From positions 744,001 to 808,000 of the forward strand of contig NW_025408668.1 of NCBI RefSeq assembly GCF_020360975.1: 64,000 bases of DNA, written 5' to 3'. A program made the translations under genes and the position numbers. Shown here piece after piece: positions 49,195 through 59,058 of this stretch. Each line of letters begins with the position of its first letter. The stretch's first letter is position 1. Origin of the DNA: Hirsutella rhossiliensis. Taxonomy: Eukaryota > Ascomycota > Sordariomycetes > Hypocreales > Ophiocordycipitaceae. The notes below the pieces were generated by a model. That model saw nothing but the letters and a program-made list of their open reading frames with translations. It was not told the DNA's origin and searched no databases.

Positions 49195-50412
49195 GGCGAA
49201 TCAAAGGCCGATGGAGGACGGGATCAGGCGGGATTCCTTGGGCCGGCGTTGCCGTCTGACGGGGACCCAGAGCCTGGGACCTCGGCGCAAGTCGCACCGC
49301 GTGGCGTCTAGTCGCGGGGAGGGCGAGCAAGCAAACGACTTAAGAGGGCCTTGAAGCTCAATGAGAATGGCCAGGCTTGGGAGGGCGGAGCGGTGACGGA
49401 TCTTTTGGGGGGCGTCCAAATGACTAAGCAGGATCCGTGCCACACCACCGAGGACATCATTATGGTCCACGGCGAAATATCGAGGGTAATCTCGGTACAC
49501 GGGAGGGGCCAATGTTTCTGTTGACGATTGGGGCTCATCTCCGCTTCTTCCTCCATCTATGTAATATGGATATATCAGGTAGGTGGCAATGGCTCTGCCG
49601 CATCGTTGAAGAAGCCCCGTTTTGCCCACCCAGTGCCAGCCCGGATTCCAGGCGTTTCCTACATACGGCGTTGCTTCCATCGTGTTTAACCTCGCCTCCC
49701 CAATGCCCGATGCTTGAGCTGACTCGCTAGCTGCTCGATGTTCTATGTCGAAGAGAAAAAGAAGTGGGGGAAAACAAAAGCCCGCTGCCTCATGTAGATC
49801 GATACATTAGATCCGTATGTACACCGAGTCTCCCTTGACTCCCGGGCGACAGGCCTTGATGCTAGGACTCAAAAAATAAAGGCAGCGAACAATGGCTATT
49901 CTCACAGAATTGTTCAAATGCAAAAGCAGCCGTCAAGTTGGACCGGTTCCCATGACCCACTGGGACTCCAAAACAAAAGAACTGGATGGCCTTGGCCGGG
50001 AAGACTGAATGAAGGGGATATGGCATGCTGGCCAGAACGCCTTGTTCCCAATGTCAAAGAAGATGAGTGACTCGTACAAGTGAGTCCAAGCATGAGACGT
50101 ATTTCGCCACACGTGATAGCCCCACGCATATTCGTTTTCGTTCAGTCTGCCCTTGCCTACCAAGCCCGGTCTCGGTGGTAATCGCAAGGCCCTGGACCTG
50201 GCACACGTTGATTGTACCTGGTTTTGGGTCGTGTTGGAAGATGGTGATGGATGAAAGGTGGGAGATGGGCGGCGCCGAAACTGAAGCTTGCCCGGTACTA
50301 CGCGGAGCGCCGTTGTTCATCCGCAGGGTGCAGATTGCAGCCCTGTTGCCGGTGAAGGGACCCGGGGTCGTATCATTGTGAGATGTGCCAAGCCAGGTGG
50401 CAATCCAGAGGC
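49195..50412. other. palA promoter region and GT31 3' flank
   Basis: Two same-strand genes bound this interval. Minus-strand frames up to 159 codons (49,201-49,680) lack motifs and overlap the expected palA promoter. I see no further gene. Confidence 0.45.
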
Positions 50413-52074
50413 CTATGATGGGATCCAGACCAGTTCAAAGATGCCATCAATGTTGCTCATTGGAAGGCCATCCTTGTTGACCCAGCGAGGGTCGTTCCTC
50501 TTGCGTGTATACGTCTGCATCACGGAGCCGTCAGACCGAACCTCGGACTCTTGTAGTTCCCAGGCAATCTTGCGGCCCGTCTTCTCAAGAGCCGGCCGCT
50601 GGGGCCCAAACATAAAGTCGAGGTTCCAGCCCTTGTTTTCCGGCGCGGCCCACAGCGTTGACTCCATCTGGTTGGTGTCAAAGGTAATGCCTTGCGGGTA
50701 GTGGGCAATGGAGTAGCCCGAAATGATGAAGTTGTCGGCCGTCTGGAACCTTTGCAGGGTGCAATCCTCGCCGCACGTCTGGGCAATCTTGGTAAACTGG
50801 CCGGGCTTGGCCTTATGCCAGCCGCCGCCTCGGTAGTGGTGCAGGGACAGAGGCTTGATCCCCCACTCATAGAAGCCGGCGGGCTCGCCATAAAAGTCGA
50901 GTTGCCAGAGGTCCCAAACGGTGGTCAGGCGCGTCTCCGTGTTTTCGTAGATGCATTTGCGGAGGAGGATGTCGCCTTGCGGGCCCCAGCCCGAGTTGGA
51001 CTCAAGCACCTTTTGCTCGGTGCTGCAGCTGCTGTAACGCTCGGTAATGTTTTGGGCCATGGGGACCGACAGAAAGACCCCGGCGCCGCCAAAGGCCTGG
51101 GAGCCATGGCGCTCGACGGCGCCGACGTCCTCGGAGAGGGTGCCAATATACATTTCCCTCGTGTGGTCGTAGCCGTTAATCCTGTTGATGAGGGCGTGCA
51201 TGCTCGGGAAAAAGGTGTCGTCGTCGCACGTCACGAGCCACTTCTTCTTGTGTGCATCGGCGTGCGTGTACAGCGTGGGCACCAGCGTCAGGTAGCGGAC
51301 GGCCATCTCGACGGCCGAGTCGGAGTGATAGACGTCGACATCGATGCCCACGTCGCCGAGGAGGTTAGCCACCTCCTGGAGCTCGTTGTCGCTGGCGTCT
51401 AAGAGCATGAGTAGCAGCTTGCCGCCGTTGGAGTGGCCGCGGCCGTCGGTGAGCCAAAACATCCACTCGTTAATGGGGGTCGTCGCCGAGTCCATAAAGC
51501 GTTGATAGGTGGTGGAGACCCCGAACATGAAGTCGGAGGCGTTGACGGTCGAGGGCAGGCCCGATGCAGGGACTTGGACGTCGAGGGGTTCGGCGCAGAC
51601 GTCGCTGGCATAGTGCTGGTTGACGTCGACAGTCTTGAGGGACGTCGAGGGCAGCAGGTTCTGGGGCAGCTTGGTGATGCTCTTGCGGTCGAGGCCCTGC
51701 CTGCGGGTGAAGCGAACGTAGCGCTTCATGTAGCTGAACTTATCTTCGAGGCCGTAGCGCTGCTTGATCTCGGAGAGATGGGGCGTGTCGACGCTGCAGT
51801 TCATGATGTGAGCGGGATCGGGGGTCTTTTCGGCAGCGTCCGAGGGGCCTTGAGGAAAAGGAGGCGTGTGAGGCTCGAGGGGCCGCTGCTGCTGGGTCAG
51901 GGAAGATTTGATGGCAGCCTTTCCAAAGAGATGGGCGCGGACGGGGACGACGGTTTCGGTGTGCATCATGGCCATGAGGGCGAGCAGCATGCACAGGGCG
52001 GCCAAGAGGGCCTTTGAGAAGGGACTCCGCATGGCCATTGCTCGTTTTGAGCCCGACAGCTTGACTCCTATCAT
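50413..52074 (-). CDS. GT31/DUF604-type glycosyltransferase, Golgi type II membrane protein
   Basis: 553 residues, single exon. The start at 52,074 puts a short basic cytosolic tail (KLSGSKR) before a membrane anchor (about 21-37); an upstream in-frame Met at 52,182 adds 36 residues without clear signal. A Pro/Gln-rich stem (about 45-90) precedes the catalytic domain. WMFWLTDGRG (about 204-213) and the acidic DxD-type motif CDDDTFF (283-289), expected to bind Mn2+ and nucleotide sugar, are present. FGGAGVFLSV (about 328-337) and GPQGDILLRKC (about 364-374) are further fringe-like blocks. LSLHHYRGGGWH (about 409-420) follows, then a C-terminal DUF604-like part ending GIFELVW. NCS, NAS and NIT are glycosylation sites. 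Fringe-like enzymes add a sugar to glycoproteins; donor and acceptor are unknown here. Confidence 0.86.
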   Translation of the reverse strand: MIGVKLSGSKRAMAMRSPFSKALLAALCMLLALMAMMHTETVVPVRAHLFGKAAIKSSLTQQQRPLEPHTPPFPQGPSDAAEKTPDPAHIMNCSVDTPHLSEIKQRYGLEDKFSYMKRYVRFTRRQGLDRKSITKLPQNLLPSTSLKTVDVNQHYASDVCAEPLDVQVPASGLPSTVNASDFMFGVSTTYQRFMDSATTPINEWMFWLTDGRGHSNGGKLLLMLLDASDNELQEVANLLGDVGIDVDVYHSDSAVEMAVRYLTLVPTLYTHADAHKKKWLVTCDDDTFFPSMHALINRINGYDHTREMYIGTLSEDVGAVERHGSQAFGGAGVFLSVPMAQNITERYSSCSTEQKVLESNSGWGPQGDILLRKCIYENTETRLTTVWDLWQLDFYGEPAGFYEWGIKPLSLHHYRGGGWHKAKPGQFTKIAQTCGEDCTLQRFQTADNFIISGYSIAHYPQGITFDTNQMESTLWAAPENKGWNLDFMFGPQRPALEKTGRKIAWELQESEVRSDGSVMQTYTRKRNDPRWVNKDGLPMSNIDGIFELVWIPS

Positions 52075-55000
52075 TTTTAGAGGGGCGGAAGTCGGCACAG
52101 CCTGGATGGCTAGTACCTGGTGGTTGGACAGTGGTCTGCTGTCGAGCTGCCTCGAAGCAAATGTGGGAGAAGCCAAGATCAACCTAGAGGCAGGGCCCTA
52201 GGGCAGGGCCGAGGCGATTGAGGGCGGGTGAGGTTTTGCTCTTGCTCGGGAGGCGGGCGTCGTCGGCGGGAAGATGATGGTGAGGCCAGGTGGAACGAGT
52301 GGGCAAACATGCACTCGCGTGGGAGAGGCGCGGTTGACGAGGAGAGACAAGCGAGCGAATCGATTGCCGACGAGCGAGGAGCAGGCGGACGCACAGCCGG
52401 TGTGTGTATGTGTGTCGACGAAATGCTGAGGTTGAGATTGCCCACCTCGAATCGTAAAAGATCTCCCCGGAGCGACGAACAGACAAGGAGGTTGCGGTGG
52501 GGGGAGGAAAGCGCGCGGAAATGGAAGAGAGGAGGGGGGTGGTGAAGCGGGGGCGCCTGGGTGTGCAGGAGGAGGAGGGGACGGGAAATGGAAGGGAGAG
52601 TTAAGAGAGAGAGAGAGAGAGAGAGAGCGAGGGGAGGAGAAGGAAGAAAACTGGCGAGAGAAAGGCGGCGCCGGCAGCAGCGAGGAAGTGTTGTCTAGGA
52701 AATTGTGTGTCCAGGCACCAAGTACAGATTCTAGTCGAGGTACTTGGCATCTGCCGGCAGCCCGCCAGTCGTGACGGTACAGCTGATGATAGCAAGCCGC
52801 GTCTTCGCTGCTGCACACCCCCACCCCACCCTTGGCCTGGGTCTGACGTGACGGGGGCCCCTTTTTTGCTGCAAGCTGGGAAGAATGCTACGAGTGAGGA
52901 AGAAAATAAAGGGGAAGCCCGAAATTGGCAGCGGTTCGCGGCTGGCTGATTGGTAGTGGAAGATGAAGGAAGGGGGGGGGTGGTCGGAGTAGTGACCCAC
53001 TCTTCGCTTTAGTGGCTCCGCACTGTAGATCGCCTGGAGAGATTGGCGCTCACTACGGCGCGGCCCCGTTTCTTGCGCGTGGCTGCCACGGGCTGGTCTT
53101 TTTCTATGCATTCTGCGAGCAATCTGCGTCGTGGCAGTTTGGGCCTACGAGTGGTCCCTACTCACCTTGAAACTCGTGACATGATACTGGAGAGCAGGCG
53201 AACCGTAGTCGACCCAGTCTCCTTCAATGGCCTGTCGCAGCTCGCAGGTCCCAGATACAAAGGGTTTGCGCGCTCCAAAAATAGTATCTACCTACCTTAG
53301 CCACTAACAAGGAGAGGAGCCACTCAGCACGCCTGCAACGTCCAGCCTCACCTCTAGTACCTGGGTGGTACCTTGGCCTGCTCGTGCACGGGCGGACACA
53401 GCAAGTATTTCCCAAGACACCTGGCGACAACTGCTAATGCCCGCTGGTGCCCCCTAGAATACGACGGATTACGCGGCTTGGGTGTCGCACGCGCCGGGCT
53501 GTGGCTCTCCCGTGACGCTCCAAAACGGGTACGAAGACTCGGTAGGCAGGGTACTCCAACAATTGTTCATTGCATGCTTGAAGTAGACAGGGAATTCAAT
53601 GGCCAATTCTTTCACAAGTCTGCCTCTTTCTTCCGCCGTACGGTATCCATGGCGGACTATGGCATGGGCCCTATATTTATACATATCGCCTCTCTCACCG
53701 CGCCATGAGTCAAGATCTTCCGGCCGGTGGACTCTGGGGAGGGGAGGGAGTAGCCGTGGATGGAACGATCACTAGTTAATATTGGGTCTTTGCATTGAGA
53801 AAAGAGGGTGTAGATTGCGCTGTCCTTCCCGAAAAGGGCAGACCGTGGGGGTGACTTTATATATATACACGAAGTGCGGCGGGGAATAGGGTTCCCTATT
53901 AATCCGGCTGCTTACGGCTACCTAGATCTATCTGGTGACCTCCTTGGCGTCCCATAGGTTGACTGCCGCATTTGGTGCCTCCGGATTTGTCGAGGGTCTC
54001 TACGCCGCTTCCGGAGCTAAGGGGGCGCGCCTGTCGGTCCGTGTGGGCGTGAGCCCAACCTCCATTCCTACACATTGGTCTGTGGCCCACGTTGGGCTGT
54101 GACAGGAACAGGGTGCCGCAAGCAAGGGGCTCAGAGAGACCGAGCGGAAAGCTTCAGCTTCCTTGAAAGGAACTCGTTTACGGGGTACGGAGCACGGAGT
54201 ACGGTCCTACAACTAACTCACCAAGGTACCCACACGCGTTGGGGCTACCAGCTGCCGTTTGTACCAGCTAGAGCACTTCTTTGGCCGACTGGCAGCATGT
54301 ACAGTACAAAGCCTCTAACCCCATTGGCCCGTGGCTTGACACGCCCGTAGGCCCGGCAACCTCGACGTCGTCACTTTTTTTTTCATAAACAACACTGGCA
54401 CAAGCCAGGGATGCACAACTCAGGGCATGGCCGTCTTAGTAACCCCGCCTTTGTAGCGCTACATTGCGTCGTGACAGAAGGCAGGAATGTATCTAAGAAC
54501 CTAGGTAATACAGAGAGGTACCGGGTCAGGCCATCTCGGGTGACTAAGAGGCTCATACATTTTGGCCCCGACATTCCGGCCGGAGCCCCCGACAGCCTTC
54601 CCTCTCCACCCTCTCCTCCGTGTCGGCGGACCCGAGACGACAGACACCCCTCACATTGCTCCACCTGCAAAAAGGGGGCCCGCCACGTCCTGTCGGTGCT
54701 GTCAGGCCGAGCTTGACCGGCCCGTTCTGTCAAGTTGTTGATTCCGTCCCTCGGGTCCCTTCCCGCAACGTGGGTTTGGTGCGTGATTTGTGCATAACAT
54801 AACATGACTGCTCTTGTCGAGCTCAGATGATAAGGCACGGCTCGTGTCACCCGTCGTTTTCGATACGACCCGACCTGCCTTCGAGATGTGCCGTGCATGG
54901 GCCTCGTATTCCCGGGGCCCGATAGGGGGAGGTTACATGTAATGTGGTCTGCAGATCCTCCATCTACTCTTATCCTTTGCCGGCCTTTACTTACCGCCAA

Positions 55001-55754
55001 CCGCAAATGCTCGTCTTCTTCATGCCACGCAGCTGCACCATGTGAGCTGGAGCATTATGAGTCAATAGCAACTAATGTTGTCCGATAAGCCATGGCTACT
55101 GTTCCGCACCCTTTCACTCCTTACCCCCCCCCCCTCCCCTCCTTCCCCCCGCCGTCTTCGCACAAAGTGACGTGCAACCCGAGGCCACACCAACGGCACA
55201 CAACACGGACCGACGCTTCTGCTAGCCGTCTCACCGTGTAACACTAGAAGTCTGCCTGTTCCATTCAGCAATTCCACTCTTTTCCAGCACCTGTCTCATA
55301 TTCAAATACATACTCCGTACCCATGTGCGGGATGTCCCTGTCCTTTATTGCAATTGTTCAGTACCCGGCACCCCCAATCAAATCTGCCACGTTTCGCATC
55401 GACTCGACTCCACCTTGCCCGGCACATTCTCTCCTAACAATTTCTTTCCTTTTCCCTCTCTCCGTCTCTTGGCACGCGTAGAAGTCTCCTATAGTAGACC
55501 GACAGTGGGTGCTTGACCGAGTTTGTCTGCCCCCTGCTCATGCGTCCTTGCACTAGGGAGTACGTACGACGACCGCTGCAATCCATTGGGCAATCACTAG
55601 CCTTAGATGCTTGCTCCTCCTGACTAGTCACAGCTCCACGGTAGGCGTCCGTCGGTCCTTGGGTCCAATGTACGGATACTGTACCCTGTCAAAGCACACA
55701 GTCCAACGTGTAATTATCAGACGCGTCCAAAGACTGGCGAAAACAAATCTCAAG
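52075..55754. other. Long intergenic region, no recognised gene
   Basis: 3.7 kb between the GT31 gene (5' side) and the SDR gene (3' side). The largest frames (minus 54,383-55,006, 207 codons; minus 52,198-52,824, 208 codons) are low-complexity or lack motifs. It holds an (AG)n tract (52,604-52,627), a C-run near 55,124-55,137, and the motif TACGGAG/ACGGAGTACGG at 54,184-54,207 with its inverse at 55,311-55,320. A rapidly evolving or spliced small gene could be hidden here. Confidence 0.4.
52604..52627. repeat. (AG)n microsatellite
   Basis: About twelve AG units. On the minus strand it is a CT tract about 530 bases upstream of the GT31 start, possibly in its promoter or leader. Confidence 0.8.
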
Positions 55755-56848
55755 CTACCAGGGCAGCTCCTGGCCGTCAAAATTGATGAATTTCCCATGG
55801 GTCGTGTCAAAGGAGAGCTTGTCAATCTGCGGCTGGTCAGTGTATACCACTCGGCATCCAATTGCAGTCCGACCCAAAAGACACCATGGGCAAAAAGCCA
55901 TGATCAAGTCGCTCGGTGTGAATGCTGATCAGCGACGCGTACCTGCTCCAGAACAAGGCGACTGCTGTCTTCTATCGTCATCGGCGGCTGCTCCAACCCC
56001 ACGGCATCCGCAAGAGACTGCCCCATGTCCGTCCTCACCCATCTACTCCGCTCAATTGTCAGCGAGCGACGAACATGAGCAACCCATCAGTGCCCGTGGC
56101 AACCATCCTCCCTCTAGCCGACGACCAACTTACCCGGGATGAATTATGCCGACCTTGAGCCCCCTGTCCTTGAATTCGACGCTCATCTTTTTCGCCATCC
56201 AGTTGGCGCCCGCCTTGCTCATTCCGTACGCCGCAGACGGGAAGCTCTCGGCCTCCAATCCCGCGATGCTGCCGACGAAGCTCGTCACGAGGACAAACTT
56301 TTTTCCGCCCGGGCCAAGAGCAGGGTCGCTCCTGTCGAGAAGCGGCCAGCAGGCCTGGAACAGCTTGAACGGGCCGATGCTATTGACCTCAAAGCAGCGC
56401 CGCACCTCCTCGGGATCCGTCTCCAGCACCCAGTCGAAGCTGCCCGATGCCCCGGCGTTGGCAACGGCGACGTCGACGCGATCGATGCCGGCCTCGGCGG
56501 CGCGCTTCGGTATCGAACTGTACCCAATCTCTGGGGTGTCTTCGTCGACGGCCAGGATGGCAAGCCTGCTCCCGGCGGCCGTTGGCAGGGCTTTGAGCGA
56601 CTGCGATGTGCTTGCGCTCGGGTTGCGCACCGTGGCGACGACCGTTGTGGCAGGTCTGATGAGCAGATCTGCCACCATCTGCTTGCCGATGCCTGCTCGA
56701 CTTGAGCTTCGCTCATTCCCGGAGTTTGCATGGGCATGGCGCGAGTGATCCCGAGGCAGGGTCGCGAGATAATATGCGACGGCACGCAAGTCCGTCTATT
56801 CTTACCTCTGTTGGAACCGGTGATGAGATATGTCCAATTGTCCGCCAT
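55755..56848 (-). CDS. Short-chain dehydrogenase/reductase (C-factor-like SDR), four exons
   Basis: Exons: 56,806-56,848; 56,134-56,692; 55,943-56,042; 55,755-55,826. Introns are 113, 91 and 116 nt, GT-AG, in phases 1, 2 and 0, giving 257 residues. The cofactor loop TGSNRGIG (residues 10-17) is formed across intron 1. NAG is at 93-95, Ser152/Ser156 lie before the catalytic Y170-x3-K174 (SAAYGMSKAG), and the PGWVRTDMG block (200-208) is formed across intron 2. The C-terminus GKFINFDGQELPW is typical of the fungal/CsgA C-factor-like SDR group. It probably uses NADP(H) to reduce a carbonyl; the substrate cannot be read from sequence. All key residues are present. It lies only about 0.2 kb from the right repeat border. 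Confidence 0.92.
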
Positions 56849-57037
56849 TGTAGATTTGCCTCTCCGGATGCTCTCACGGCGAGGAGACGGTCCAACGTAG
56901 GCCATCAGGTGCTGCTGTATACAAGCATGTGTTTGGCTCTTGGTTTGGCTCTGTCGATGAAGCTTCTTGGTAGGGCCTGACTAACGCGCCTACCACTCTG
57001 ACTATTCAGCCTACCAAAAGGTGGGTCAATGTGGCTG

Positions 57038-57598
57038 AGTAGAACTAATCGCACTTATACGTATCTCTAATCGCACTTACGCCCCATTTTTAAGATACAT
57101 ACTAACGCCAGCCCGCCCGCCTACTTGTACCACGCGAGGCTGGCAAGTTTCCGTACCGCCTAAATGCCCGCCGCAACCGCGCTTGCGCCCGCCCGCACAT
57201 ATCACAACGCACTTTTAGCCATATAACGCAAGACACTCGCCGACACACACACACATATATATATACACATAACCTTTAAAGCTCTCGCTACGCTGCCGCC
57301 TATATAGCCGTAAGGGCTAGAGGAGGAGCCGGATTAATTAACGGGCCGATTATTATAACTTCGAGCTTAACGCTCGGAAATACGTTATTTAAGCGAATTA
57401 AGAGGCATGCGTAATATAGCTAAAAGTACGTTGTGATATATGCGGGCGGGCGCAAGCGCGGGTGCGGGCATTTAGGCGATACGGATACTTGCCAGCCTCG
57501 CGCGGTATAAGTAGGCGGGGCGGGCTGGCGCTAGTACGTATCTTAAAAAATAGGGCGTAAGTGCGATTAGAGATACGTATAAGACGATTAGTTCTACT
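57038..57598. mobile_element. MITE-like element with about 190-bp terminal inverted repeats
   Basis: The left arm (57,038-57,230) and the inverted right arm (57,408-57,598) match closely, starting AGTAGAACTAATCG. The 561-bp element could fold into one long hairpin. The arms are CpG-rich. The right arm shows CpA/TpG-to-TpA changes more than the left, as if RIP faded toward the gene island. The centre holds a (CA)n(TA)n run (57,243-57,268). No clear target duplication is visible and there is no coding capacity. Confidence 0.78.
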
Positions 57599-57737
57599 TA
57601 TAAGGACAACCGTTTAGTAGTTAAGACCTTATAAAAAAAGGCCTACTAAGCTTAATCTATATGCCCTTTAGCGCGCCTATAAGGGCTAATATAATTTATT
57701 TATACTACCGCCGACCTAAGTATACCCTGCCTACTAT

Positions 57738-58213
57738 TCTCGCGAAGAGAGATATAAGAAGTATATATAAAATGCACGAAGGTAAAAGTAGAAGTAAGAG
57801 GTAAGATAGGCAGGGCAGAGATATATAATTCTTACGGGGGTAGCAACTATAGTAGGGGAATAATTATTATATTGCCTTAATTCTCCTTCTTTCTTCTATC
57901 TAACGCCCCTCTTTATACCCGTCTAGTATCTCGATTAATAAAGAAGATCCTACTTAAAGAAGCTACTAATATCCTCTTAACTACTAAGCTTTTTACTAGG
58001 TTTTCCCCTCTATTCTAGCCGTTGCCGGCTTATCCGTCTTATTTCTCGCTACCTCTATAGGAAGCTATCGCTACTTTTGCTTCCCCTCTTACCCCTACCC
58101 TTCTCTCTATACCTCCTTTTAGCTCCTTCCTTAAAACTATTTTTTAGCTTCCTTAGTCCCTCTTACTAAGAGATATCTCTAAGAACTACGAAATTAAGCT
58201 ATGCTTCGCGATA
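57738..58213 (-). repeat. 3' LTR of right Copia A
   Basis: 476 bp, the same length as the left copy's 5' LTR. On the minus strand it starts TATCGCG (from TGTCGCG by RIP) and ends CGCGAGA. A polypurine-type AAGGGGGTA lies on its inner side. Confidence 0.88.
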
Positions 58214-58510
58214 TACCCCCTTAGCTATAGCCTGCCCTTATAGTAAGGGTATAGCTAATACGGCTTTAAGCTAGTAAGCGTATAGAGGAGGTTCTTAGCT
58301 CTATACTTATCCCTTTACTTAAGGAAAGTAGGGGCCTTTTTAGGTCCCTAGGCTCTTTTAGACCTACTTAAGGAATAAGGGCCTAAGGAGGGAAAAGTCC
58401 TATAAGAAAGAGGGCCTTTTTTAAAGAGAGAAACCTAATTAAAATAAGGGGCCCTCTAAAGGGATAACCTCTTCCTTCTTCTTTAGCTATAGATATTACC
58501 TTCTTATATA

Positions 58511-59058
58511 TGTCATGGAGTAGACCTAAGAGGGCATAGGCTATGGTCGCGCCACTACCCCCCTCTGCCCACGTACGGCGTGTTGCACGCACGCGACAAA
58601 AGGTAACGAATTGACTAAGCTGCCTAGCTTGTCAATTGACCACACTTATCAACTGTCTAGGCAACGCCTAGACTCTTATACATGGTTTCTTCCCGCGCTC
58701 TCTTCCGTCACTCCCTTCGTTGATAGGCCATTACCCCTAGGTGCCGCACCACCTGTTAGCCTAGGTTGAGATCCCCCGCTGCCTGCGCCATGCACACGCC
58801 TCTAGGCTGCGGCGCCCGTATGCATGCGCGCCTGTCTGGCCTCACGCACGGGGACTCGAACCTACGACCAGTAGGTAGCTTAGTCAACATGTCATGGAGT
58901 AGACCCAAGAGGGCACAGGCTGTGGTCGCGCCACTACCCCCCTCTGCCACGTACGGCGTGTTGCACGCACGCGATAAAAGGTAACGAATTGACTAAGCTG
59001 CCTAGCTTGTCAATTAACCACACTTATTAACTGTCTAGGCAACGCCTAGACTCTTATA
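58511..59058 (+). mobile_element. TRIM-like element (tiny terminal-direct-repeat retroelement)
   Basis: Direct repeats 58,511-58,680 and 58,890-59,058 (170 and 169 bp) begin TGTCATGGAGTAG and end GACTCTTATA. They flank a 209-bp interior with no coding capacity. TGG lies two bases inside the left repeat, where a tRNA primer site would sit. The flanks read ATATA (58,506-58,510) and GTATA (59,059-59,063), a 5-bp duplication apart from one RIP-type G/A change. Each repeat carries two strong hairpins (arms GTCTAGGC/GCCTAGAC, and TTGACTAAGCT with its partner). The minus strand of the interior has a tRNA B-box-like GGTTCGAGTCC near 58,850-58,860. It sits in Copia A, and the left Copia copy shows the uninterrupted site. 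Confidence 0.72.

Noticed and set aside
50692..51402. 236-codon plus-strand frame
   Set aside because: Antisense shadow of the GT31 gene.
54383..55006. 207-codon minus-strand frame
   Set aside because: No motif, no signal peptide, no coding-like composition and no supporting splice sites. I leave it as intergenic, though it cannot be excluded.
57243..57268. (CA)n(TA)n microsatellite as a separate feature of interest
   Set aside because: Ordinary simple repeat in the centre of the MITE; mentioned there only.
58840..58925. Possible tRNA gene on the minus strand
   Set aside because: A B-box-like GGTTCGAGTCC is present, but no cloverleaf or correctly spaced A box could be built. The region is the interior of the TRIM-like element.
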